Shown one piece after another: positions 6,884-14,003 of a stretch of DNA of 28,433 nt. Source of the DNA: JBDLRH01 sp039800165 (lineage in GTDB: Bacteria; Pseudomonadota; Gammaproteobacteria; Burkholderiales; Burkholderiaceae_C); NCBI GenBank assembly GCA_039800165.1, contig JBDLRH010000133.1:1-28433 (forward strand), written 5' to 3'. The position numbers were made by a program, and so were the translations under genes. How positions within the stretch are numbered: position 1 is the stretch's first letter; each line of letters starts with the position of its first letter. The notes below the pieces were generated by a model. It saw only the letters and a program-made list of their open reading frames with translations, was not told the origin of the DNA and did not search any database.

Positions 6884-9622
6884 TCAGGCATGCAGCGGGT
6901 TCACCTTGGCGGTGTTGATCCCGTACTTCTTGATCGCCTCGGCCACCTTGGCCGCCGGCAGCTTGCCCTCATCGGCCAGCGCCTTGAGTGCGGCCACCAC
7001 GATGTAGTGGCGGTTCACCTCGAAGTGCTCGCGCAGCTTCTTGCGGAAGTCGCTGCGGCCAAAGCCGTCGGTGCCCAGCACGGTGTAGCTCTTGCCCTGC
7101 GGGATGAAGGCGCGGATCTGCTCGGCGTAGTTCTTCATGTAGTCGGTCGATGCGATCACCGGGCCGTCCTGGGTGGACAGCTGCTGCGTGACATACGGCA
7201 CGCGCGGCTTGGCCGTCGGGTTCAGCAGGTTGTGGCGTGCGCAGTCCTGGCCTTCGCGGGTGAGTTCGTTGAAGCTCGGGCAGCTCCACACGTTGGCCAC
7301 CACGCCCCAGTCGGCTGCCAGCAGCTTGCGCGCCTCCATGCTCTCGCGCAGGATGGTGCCGCTGCCCAGCAGGTTCACGCGCGGCGCGGCCTTGGCGCCC
7401 TCGCCCTGCTCGAGCAGGTACATGCCCTTGATGATCTGCTCTTCGGTGCCCGCCTTCAGGCCAGGCATCGCGTAGTTCTCGTTGAGCAGGGTGATGTAGT
7501 AGAAAACGTTTTCCTGCTTCTCCACCATGCGCTTCAAGCCGTGGTGCAGGATCACGCCCACCTCGTGCGCAAAGGTCGGGTCGTAGGTCACGCAGTTCGG
7601 AATGGTGCCCGCCAGGATGTGGCTGTGGCCGTCTTCGTGCTGCAGGCCCTCGCCGTTGAGCGTGGTGCGCCCGCTGGTGCCGCCCAGCAGGAAGCCGCGC
7701 GCCTGCATGTCGCCCGCGGCCCAGGCCAGGTCCCCGATGCGCTGGAAGCCGAACATCGAGTAGTACACGTAGAACGGCACCATGATGCGGTTGTTCGTCG
7801 AATACGACGTCGCCGCCGCAATCCACGAGCTCATGCCGCCGGCTTCGTTGATGCCTTCCTGCAGGATCTGGCCGGCCTTGTCTTCGCGGTAGTACATCAC
7901 CTGGTCCTTGTCGACCGGCGTGTATTTCTGCCCCTCGGGGTTGTAGATGCCGACCTGGCGGAACAGGCCTTCCATGCCGAAGGTGCGTGCCTCGTCCACC
8001 AGGATGGGCACCACGCGCGGGCCCAGCGCCTGGTCGCGCAGCAGCTGCGTGAGAAAGCGCACATACGCCTGGGTGGTCGAGATCTCGCGGCCCTCGGGCG
8101 TGGGCTCCAGCACCGCCTTGAAGGTCTCGAGCGACGGCACGGTGAAGCTCTCTGAGCTCTTGGTGCGGCGGTGCGGCAGGTAGCCACCCAGCGCCTTGCG
8201 CCGCTCGTGCAGGTAGCGCATCTCCGGCGTGTCGTCGGCCGGCTTGTAGAACGGGATCTTCGGCAGCTCGCTGTCGGGGATCGGCAGGTTGAAGCGGTCG
8301 CGCATGTAGCGGATGTCGTCATCCGACAGCTTCTTCGTCTGGTGCGCGGTGTTCTTGCCCTCGCCGGCCTTGCCCATACCGTAGCCCTTGACCGTCTTGA
8401 CCAGCAGCACCGTCGGCTGACCCTGGTGGCTGTTGGCGCGGTGGAAGGCGGCATAGACCTTTTGCGCGTCGTGTCCGCCACGGCGCAGGTTCCAGATGTC
8501 CTCGTCAGACATCTTGGCCACCATCTCCAGCGTGCGCGGGTCGCGGCCGAAGAAGTTCTTGCGCACGAAGGCCCCGTCGTTGGCCTTCATCGCCTGGTAG
8601 TCGCCGTCAAGAGTGTCCATCATCAGCTTGCGCAGCGCGCCGTCCTTGTCGCGCGCCAGCAGGGCATCCCACTCCCTGCCCCACAGCAGCTTGAGCACGT
8701 TCCAGCCCGCACCGCGGAATTCGCCTTCGAGTTCCTGGATGATCTTGCCGTTGCCGCGCACCGGGCCGTCCAGGCGCTGCAGGTTGCAGTTGATGACGAA
8801 GATCAGGTTGTCGAGCTTCTCGCGCGCGGCCAGGCCGATCGCGCCCAGGCTTTCGGGCTCGTCCATCTCGCCGTCGCCGCAGAACACCCACACCTTGCGC
8901 TTGGAGGTGTCTGCAATGCCGCGGGCATGCAGGTACTTCAGGAAGCGCGCCTGGTAGATCGCCATCAGCGGGCCCAGGCCCATCGACACCGTGGGGAACT
9001 GCCAGAACTCGGGCATCAGCTTGGGATGCGGGTAGCTCGACAGGCCCTTGCCATCCACCTCTTGCCGGAAGTTCAGCAACTGCTCTTCGCTCAGGCGCCC
9101 TTCCAGGAAGGCGCGGGCATAGATGCCGGGGGCGCTGTGACCCTGGATGTAGAGCAGGTCGCCGCCGTGCGTGCCGCCCTTGTCGGTGTCATCAGCGTGC
9201 CAGAAGTGGTTGAAGCCGGCCGCGAACATGTGCGCAAGCGACTGGAACGAGCTGATGTGGCCGCCCAGGTCGCCACCGTCTTCCGGATTCAGGCGGTTGG
9301 CTTTCACCACCATCGCCATCGCGTTCCAGCGCATGTAGGCGCGCAGGCGGCCTTCGAGTTCCAGGTTGCCGGGGCTGTGCTCTTCCTCGGTGGGCTCGAT
9401 GGTGTTGACGTAGCCGGTGGTGGCCGAGAACGGCATGTCGATGCTGTTCTCGCGCGCGTGCTCGAGCAGTTGCTCCAGCAGGAAGTGGGCGCGCTCGCGG
9501 CCCGCGCTGTCATTCGGGGCACTGGCAATCACCGCGCTCAGCGCATCGAGCCACTCGCGCGTTTCCTGCGCGTCGGCGTCATTGGCCGCCAGGCCGGGAA
9601 CATGGGTCGGTTGTGCAGACAT
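6884..9622 (-). CDS. aceE: Pyruvate dehydrogenase E1 component, homodimeric type
   Basis: The product is 912 residues, close to the roughly 890 of E. coli AceE, and full length. The thiamine diphosphate/Mg motif runs from GDGEMDE (Gly249-Gly251) to INCN (about 277-280). The flanking regions SYPHPKLMPEFWQFPTVSMG and the C-terminal transketolase-like domain, with GTDGFGRSD near the end, are typical. It decarboxylates pyruvate and reductively acetylates the E2 lipoyl arm, feeding acetyl-CoA to the TCA cycle. The ATG at 9622 has GAGGAG upstream. It is the first gene of aceE-aceF-lpdA, with a probable promoter, leader hairpin and operator-like palindrome in the 249-bp region shared with the divergent sensor kinase gene. 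Confidence 0.98.
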   Translation of the reverse strand: MSAQPTHVPGLAANDADAQETREWLDALSAVIASAPNDSAGRERAHFLLEQLLEHARENSIDMPFSATTGYVNTIEPTEEEHSPGNLELEGRLRAYMRWNAMAMVVKANRLNPEDGGDLGGHISSFQSLAHMFAAGFNHFWHADDTDKGGTHGGDLLYIQGHSAPGIYARAFLEGRLSEEQLLNFRQEVDGKGLSSYPHPKLMPEFWQFPTVSMGLGPLMAIYQARFLKYLHARGIADTSKRKVWVFCGDGEMDEPESLGAIGLAAREKLDNLIFVINCNLQRLDGPVRGNGKIIQELEGEFRGAGWNVLKLLWGREWDALLARDKDGALRKLMMDTLDGDYQAMKANDGAFVRKNFFGRDPRTLEMVAKMSDEDIWNLRRGGHDAQKVYAAFHRANSHQGQPTVLLVKTVKGYGMGKAGEGKNTAHQTKKLSDDDIRYMRDRFNLPIPDSELPKIPFYKPADDTPEMRYLHERRKALGGYLPHRRTKSSESFTVPSLETFKAVLEPTPEGREISTTQAYVRFLTQLLRDQALGPRVVPILVDEARTFGMEGLFRQVGIYNPEGQKYTPVDKDQVMYYREDKAGQILQEGINEAGGMSSWIAAATSYSTNNRIMVPFYVYYSMFGFQRIGDLAWAAGDMQARGFLLGGTSGRTTLNGEGLQHEDGHSHILAGTIPNCVTYDPTFAHEVGVILHHGLKRMVEKQENVFYYITLLNENYAMPGLKAGTEEQIIKGMYLLEQGEGAKAAPRVNLLGSGTILRESMEARKLLAADWGVVANVWSCPSFNELTREGQDCARHNLLNPTAKPRVPYVTQQLSTQDGPVIASTDYMKNYAEQIRAFIPQGKSYTVLGTDGFGRSDFRKKLREHFEVNRHYIVVAALKALADEGKLPAAKVAEAIKKYGINTAKVNPLHA

Positions 9623-9672
9623 GGTCTTCTCCTCGTGTCAGGGCCGCGCTCAGGGTTGCGGCGTTTCGCTTC

Positions 9673-9700
9673 AGGCCCCATTCAAGCCGCTTTGGGGCCT
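9673..9700 (-). promoter_or_regulatory. Hairpin at the 5' end of the aceE leader
   Basis: AGGCCCCA (9673-9680) and TGGGGCCT (9693-9700) are perfect 8-bp arms with a 12-nt loop. With the promoter proposed here, transcription would start near 9705, so the stem would form almost at the very 5' end of the aceE mRNA, about 50 nt before the Shine-Dalgarno sequence. There is no T run, so it is not a terminator; a role in mRNA stability or leader regulation is inference. Confidence 0.45.
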
Positions 9701-9711
9701 TTGATGAGCGA

Positions 9712-9739
9712 AGTGTCTCACGTTTTTCTCAATTTTCAA
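9712..9739 (-). promoter_or_regulatory. Putative aceE promoter
   Basis: Read on the minus strand, TTGAAA (9739-9734) is a five-of-six match to the -35 consensus. After a 16-nt spacer comes GACACT (9717-9712), a weaker -10. This is the only AT-rich patch upstream of aceE and gives a leader of about 80 nt. Confidence 0.45.
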
Positions 9740-9754
9740 ATAGCGATCATACTT

Positions 9755-9767
9755 TTCACATAATGAA
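9755..9767. promoter_or_regulatory. Operator-like palindrome TTCA-N5-TGAA upstream of aceE
   Basis: TTCA (9755-9758) and TGAA (9764-9767) form an inverted repeat with a 5-nt AT-rich centre, 15 nt upstream of the proposed aceE -35 box and about 105 nt before the sensor-kinase start. The position would suit a regulator of the aceE promoter; no binding protein is implied by sequence alone. Confidence 0.35.
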
Positions 9768-9859
9768 TTACGCATGCGTCAAGGCAGGCCAAACACCTCG
9801 CCCCCCGCCAGCGAATCCCCCGCCACTGAGGTTGCGGCGCTGCACCTGGGCACTGGGCC

Positions 9860-9871
9860 TACACTGCGCCC
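9860..9871 (+). promoter_or_regulatory. Putative -10 box giving a leaderless start for the sensor kinase gene
   Basis: TACACT (9860-9865) lies 6 nt before the ATG at 9872, with no Shine-Dalgarno sequence between or ahead. The same box and spacing occur before the Nudix gene. The -35 match is weak. Confidence 0.4.
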
Positions 9872-12421
9872 ATGTCGCGCTCTCCCTCCGCCCGCGAGGA
9901 CATTGCCGCCCGCCCGTCGGCCTGGTGGCGGCGCTGGTGGCGACGCCAGACGCCGGGCTCGCAGGACCGCATCGCCATGCTGGCCCCCCTGGCGGCGGTG
10001 GCGCTGTTCCTGGCCGCCATCGTGGCGGCATTCACCTACCTGCGGTTTGAGGAGCTCGAGCGCGAACGCGAGGCGGTCATCCGTGATGTCGAGTACGCGC
10101 AGCAACGGGTGCGGCTGCGGCTGCTGGAGCGGCAGGAAGACATCATGCGTCTCGCGCGCGATGCGGCCGCGCGCGAGATCGACCTCGAGGAATTCATCAA
10201 CCGCGCCGAAAGCCTGGTCAGCGCCCACCCGGAGCTGCAGGCCATCAGCTGGATCGATGCGCGCCGCTCGGTGCGCACCAGCTACGCCACCCCCAGCCTG
10301 CCCAGCCAGCGGCTGCGGCTGCCGGGCAGCACGCTGCGGCTGCGCGACATCGAAAGCTCGTTCAACCTCGCGCGCGACCTGCAAACGCCGGTGTATTCGC
10401 AGCCCACCATCAGCGAGGACGGCACCGAGCCGCTGCAACTGCATGTGCCGCTGTTCTTCCAGGGCCGCTTCTCCGGCATGGTGCTGGCCGAATACTCGAT
10501 TGACAGCCTGCTGCGCTACGCGGTGCCGCCCGAGGTGTCGTCGCGCTACGCCACCGCCTTTGTCGATGCCAACGGGCAGCTGCTGGCCGGTAGCGACCCC
10601 CCCTCGCGCGCGATGGGCCTGTTCACCGGGCAGCCGGGCAGCGCCATGGCCTACGACTCGCCGGTCTCGCCGGTGGGCAACGGGCTGGTGCTGCGCGGCC
10701 AGGCGTACCGCGCATCGATGGGCGTGGTGGGCAGCGGCCTGTTCTGGCTGGTCGGCGCCCTCAGCGTGGTCACCGCCTGGATGCTGGTGGGCAACTGGCG
10801 ACACACCCGCCGGCGCATGCAGGCGCAGCAGGCGCTGGTGGCCGAGACCAACTTTCGCCGCGCGATGGAGAACTCCATGCCCACCGGCATGCGGGCGCTC
10901 GACCTGGAAGGCCGCATCACCTATGTGAATGCGGCGTTCTGCCAGATGACCGGCTGGAACGAGTCCGACCTGGTCGGCCGCACCGCGCCCTTCCCCTACT
11001 GGCCCGAGGAAGACCGCGAGATGCTCACCTCGCGCCTGGAAGACGAACTGCAGGGCCGCACCACGCCCGGCGGCTTCCAGGTGCGGGTGAAGCGCCGCGA
11101 CGGCTCGCTGTTTGACGCACGCATGTATGTGTCTCCGCTGATCGATGCGGTGGGCCGCCAGACCGGCTGGATGACTTCGATGACCGACATCACCGAGCCC
11201 AACCGCATCCGCGAGCAGCTGCAGGCGTCGCACGAGCGCTTCACCACCGTGCTCGAGGCGCTGGATGCATCGGTGTCGGTGGCGCCGCTGGGCAGCGAAG
11301 AGCTGCTGTTTGCCAACAAGCTCTACCGCATGTGGTTCGGCACGAACAGTGTCGGCCACCTGGACCTGCTGACCAGCGCCGGCGAAAGCGAGATCCCGCC
11401 GCGCTCGCTGGCTGGCCAGGACCCGCAGGGCGATGTGGATGCCTATGCCGGGTTGCCGCTCGATACGGTGACCAGCGCTCAGACAGAAAGCGCCGAGATC
11501 TATGTGCCGCGGCTGGAGAAGTGGCTGGAGGTGCGGGCGCGCTATCTCAACTGGGTGGACGGGCGTCTGGCGCAGATGGTGATTGCCACCGACATCACCC
11601 CACGGCGCACGGCCGAAGAGCAGGCGGCCGCCCAGGCCGAGCGCGCGCAGTCGGCCAGCCGGCTGATCACCATGGGCGAGATGGCCTCGTCGGTGGCGCA
11701 CGAGCTCAACCAGCCGCTGACTGCCATCAACAACTATTGCAACGGCCTGATCTCGCGCATCCGCGGCCGCCAGATCGCCGAAGACGACCTGCTTGGCGCG
11801 CTGGACAAGACGGCACGCCAGGCGCAGCGCGCCGGCCAGATCATCCAGCGCATCCGCAGCTTCGTGAAGCGCAGCGAGCCCAACCGCACGCCCTCGGATG
11901 TGGGCGCGATCGTCGCCGAGGCGGTGGAGCTTGCCGGCTTCGAGCTGCGGCGGCGCAACGTGCGGCTGTCGCACTATGTGGCCGCGCGGCTGCCGCAACT
12001 GGTGGTCGACCCGATCCTGATCGAGCAGGTGCTGGTCAACCTGCTGAAGAACGCGGCCGAGGCAATCGACCATGCCCAGCGCCCGCTGGCCCAGCGCAGC
12101 GTGGAGCTGCGGGTGCTGCCGCGGGTGGTGGACGAGCAGCCGGTGGTGGAGTTCTCGGTCACCGACTCGGGCAGCGGCCTGGCCCCCGAGGTGATGCAGC
12201 GCCTGTACGAGGCCTTCTTCTCCACCAAGCCCGAGGGCATGGGCATCGGCCTGAGCCTGTGCCGCAGCATCGTCGAGTCGCACATGGGCCGCATGCAGGC
12301 CGAGAACCTCTACAATGCCGCCGCCATCGTCGGTTGCCGCTTCTCGTTCTGGCTGCCCGCAGGCGATGCCGCTTCCGTTTCTGCAAGGCCCCCTGTCCAA
12401 GGTGCTGGAGTTTCCGCATGA
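9872..12421 (+). CDS. Membrane-bound PAS sensor histidine kinase (FixL/DctB-like transmitter)
   Basis: The product is 849 residues. The basic, Trp/Arg-rich N-terminus is followed by a first membrane helix (about 34-57), a periplasmic region of about 225 residues with a coiled-coil-like start, and a second helix (about 284-307). Next come a PAS domain (about 327-450, ending in TSMTDITEPN), a second PAS-like region (about 455-590), and a HisKA domain with the phospho-acceptor His610 in SSVAHELNQPLTAINNY. The HATPase domain has the N box at Asn723 (NLLKNAAEAI) and the glycine-rich DSGSGL and GMGIGLSLC motifs. It therefore has all parts needed for autophosphorylation in response to a periplasmic or PAS-bound signal. 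The signal is unknown. Its ATGA overlap with the next gene marks that response regulator as the cognate partner. It diverges from the PDH operon. Confidence 0.93.
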   Translation: MSRSPSAREDIAARPSAWWRRWWRRQTPGSQDRIAMLAPLAAVALFLAAIVAAFTYLRFEELEREREAVIRDVEYAQQRVRLRLLERQEDIMRLARDAAAREIDLEEFINRAESLVSAHPELQAISWIDARRSVRTSYATPSLPSQRLRLPGSTLRLRDIESSFNLARDLQTPVYSQPTISEDGTEPLQLHVPLFFQGRFSGMVLAEYSIDSLLRYAVPPEVSSRYATAFVDANGQLLAGSDPPSRAMGLFTGQPGSAMAYDSPVSPVGNGLVLRGQAYRASMGVVGSGLFWLVGALSVVTAWMLVGNWRHTRRRMQAQQALVAETNFRRAMENSMPTGMRALDLEGRITYVNAAFCQMTGWNESDLVGRTAPFPYWPEEDREMLTSRLEDELQGRTTPGGFQVRVKRRDGSLFDARMYVSPLIDAVGRQTGWMTSMTDITEPNRIREQLQASHERFTTVLEALDASVSVAPLGSEELLFANKLYRMWFGTNSVGHLDLLTSAGESEIPPRSLAGQDPQGDVDAYAGLPLDTVTSAQTESAEIYVPRLEKWLEVRARYLNWVDGRLAQMVIATDITPRRTAEEQAAAQAERAQSASRLITMGEMASSVAHELNQPLTAINNYCNGLISRIRGRQIAEDDLLGALDKTARQAQRAGQIIQRIRSFVKRSEPNRTPSDVGAIVAEAVELAGFELRRRNVRLSHYVAARLPQLVVDPILIEQVLVNLLKNAAEAIDHAQRPLAQRSVELRVLPRVVDEQPVVEFSVTDSGSGLAPEVMQRLYEAFFSTKPEGMGIGLSLCRSIVESHMGRMQAENLYNAAAIVGCRFSFWLPAGDAASVSARPPVQGAGVSA

Positions 12422-13059
12422 GCCTGATCCCCAAGAAAGGTACCGTGTATGTCGTCGACGACGATGAGGCGGTGCGCGATTCGCTGCAATGGCTGCTCGA
12501 GGGCAAGGACTACCGGGTGCGCTGCTTCGACTCGGCCGAAAGCTTCCTGTCGCGCTACGACCCGCGCGAGGTGGCCTGCCTGATCGTCGACATCCGCATG
12601 GGCGGCATGACCGGCCTGGAGCTGCAAGACCGCCTGATCGAGCGCAAGAGCCCGCTGCCGGTGGTGTTCATCACCGGCCACGGCGACGTGCCGATGGCGG
12701 TGAACACCATGAAGAAGGGCGCGATGGACTTCATCCAGAAGCCCTTCAAGGAAGACGAGCTGGTGGGCCTGGTCGAGCGCATGCTCGACCACGCGCGCGA
12801 CACCTTTGCCGACCACCAGAGCGCAGCCAGCCGCGACGCCCTGCTGGCCAAGCTGACCGGGCGCGAGGCGCAGGTGCTCGAGCGCATCGTCGCCGGGCGG
12901 CTGAACAAGCAGATCGCCGATGACCTGGGCATCAGCATCAAGACGGTGGAGGCGCACCGCGCCAACATCATGGAAAAGCTCAACGCCAACACCGTGGCCG
13001 ACCTGCTGAAGATCGCGCTGGGCCAGGGCGCTGCCAACGGCGCCGCACGCGCGGGATGA
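12418..13059 (+). CDS. FixJ/NarL-type response regulator with LuxR-type HTH
   Basis: The product is 213 residues. The receiver domain (about 8-125) has the acidic pocket DDDE (about 14-17), phospho-acceptor Asp58 in CLIVDIRM, the switch Thr in ITGHGD and Lys108 in IQKPF. The C-terminal LuxR-type helix-turn-helix (about 145-203) reads LTGREAQVLERIVAG and then KQIADDLGISIKTVEAHR. It should bind DNA once phosphorylated by the upstream kinase, whose stop overlaps its ATG (ATGA at 12418-12421). The receiver resembles FixJ/TodT-type regulators. Its targets are unknown; the divergent aceE operon and its own operon are the natural first candidates. Its stop in turn overlaps the folD start. Confidence 0.95.
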   Translation: MSLIPKKGTVYVVDDDEAVRDSLQWLLEGKDYRVRCFDSAESFLSRYDPREVACLIVDIRMGGMTGLELQDRLIERKSPLPVVFITGHGDVPMAVNTMKKGAMDFIQKPFKEDELVGLVERMLDHARDTFADHQSAASRDALLAKLTGREAQVLERIVAGRLNKQIADDLGISIKTVEAHRANIMEKLNANTVADLLKIALGQGAANGAARAG

Positions 13060-13916
13060 CGGCACAGCTGATCGACGGCAACGCGCTGTCGAAGACCCTG
13101 CGCGCCGACGTGGCGCAGCGCGCCGCTGCGCTGAAGGCGCGCGGCGTGGTGCCTGGCCTGGCGGTCATCCTGGTGGGCGACAACCCGGCCAGCCAGGTCT
13201 ATGTGCGCAACAAGGTGAAGGCCTGTGAAGACAACGGGCTGCACTCGGTGCTGCAGCGGCACGACGCCAGCCTGAGCGAGGCGGCCCTGCTGGCGCGCAT
13301 CGACGCGCTCAACCGCGACCCCTCCATCCACGGCATCCTGGTGCAGCTGCCGCTGCCGCCGCACATCGATGCGCAGCGCGTCATCGAGGCGATCTCGCCT
13401 GCCAAGGACGTGGACGGCTTTCATGTGGCGAGCGCCGGCGCGCTGATGACCGGCCTGCCCGGCTTCTGGCCCTGCACCCCCCACGGCTGCATGAAGATGC
13501 TGCAAAGCATTGGCTACGACTTGCGCGGCAAGCATGCGGTGGTGATCGGCCGCAGCAACATCGTCGGCAAGCCGATGGCGCTGATGCTGCTGCAGCACCA
13601 CGCCACCGTCACCATCTGCCACAGCGCCACGCGTGACCTGAAGGCCCACACCCTGCAGGCCGATGTGGTGGTGGCTGCGGTGGGCAAGCGCAACGTGCTG
13701 ACCGCCGACATGGTCAAGCCCGGCGCGGTGGTCATCGACGTCGGCATGAACCGCAACGACGAGGGCAAGCTCTGCGGCGATGTGGACTTCGAGCGCGTGC
13801 GCGATGTGGCAGGCTGGATCACCCCGGTGCCGGGTGGCGTGGGCCCGATGACGATCACCATGCTGCTGGTCAACACGCTGGAGGCGGCGGAGCGCGCCGC
13901 TGAAGACGCGAAGTAA
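13056..13916 (+). CDS. folD: Bifunctional methylenetetrahydrofolate dehydrogenase / methenyltetrahydrofolate cyclohydrolase
   Basis: The product is 286 residues, the standard length. Visible motifs are VGDNPASQVYVRNKVKAC with the catalytic Lys of the YVxNK type (about residue 54), HGILVQLPLP, KDVDGFH, the Rossmann-type VVIGRSNIVGKPMA and the C-terminal PGGVGPMTITML. The enzyme interconverts 5,10-methylene-, methenyl- and 10-formyl-tetrahydrofolate with NADP+ in the cytosol and supplies one-carbon units for purines, formyl-Met-tRNA and other products. Its ATG overlaps the response regulator stop (ATGA at 13056-13059), so it is translationally coupled to a two-component system, an unusual partner for a housekeeping folate gene. 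Confidence 0.97.
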   Translation: MTAQLIDGNALSKTLRADVAQRAAALKARGVVPGLAVILVGDNPASQVYVRNKVKACEDNGLHSVLQRHDASLSEAALLARIDALNRDPSIHGILVQLPLPPHIDAQRVIEAISPAKDVDGFHVASAGALMTGLPGFWPCTPHGCMKMLQSIGYDLRGKHAVVIGRSNIVGKPMALMLLQHHATVTICHSATRDLKAHTLQADVVVAAVGKRNVLTADMVKPGAVVIDVGMNRNDEGKLCGDVDFERVRDVAGWITPVPGGVGPMTITMLLVNTLEAAERAAEDAK

Positions 13917-13969
13917 GCACGGCGCCTGCCCCAGGCCCCACTTCCCTTGGGGGCGCCTGCATCCGCGGC

Positions 13970-14003
13970 TTGAAGCCCCGCGTATTGGCGCAAAATGGCC
14001 GCC
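13970..14003 (+). promoter_or_regulatory. Putative internal promoter before the M3 peptidase gene
   Basis: TTGAAG (13970-13975) and CAAAAT (13991-13996) are separated by 15 nt. The box ends 7 nt before the ATG at 14004 and no Shine-Dalgarno sequence is present, so the transcript could start at that ATG. The stretch 13917-13990 also holds a weak CCCCA/TGGGG hairpin without a T run. Confidence 0.4.

Noticed and set aside
11332..12417. Extended plus-strand frame that runs into the response regulator from inside the kinase gene
   Set aside because: The upstream part is a shifted frame of the kinase. The ATG at 12418 overlapping the kinase stop is the real start.
13921..13957. Inverted repeat after folD as a terminator
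   Set aside because: The arms are short and GC-rich with no T run; at most a weak structure.
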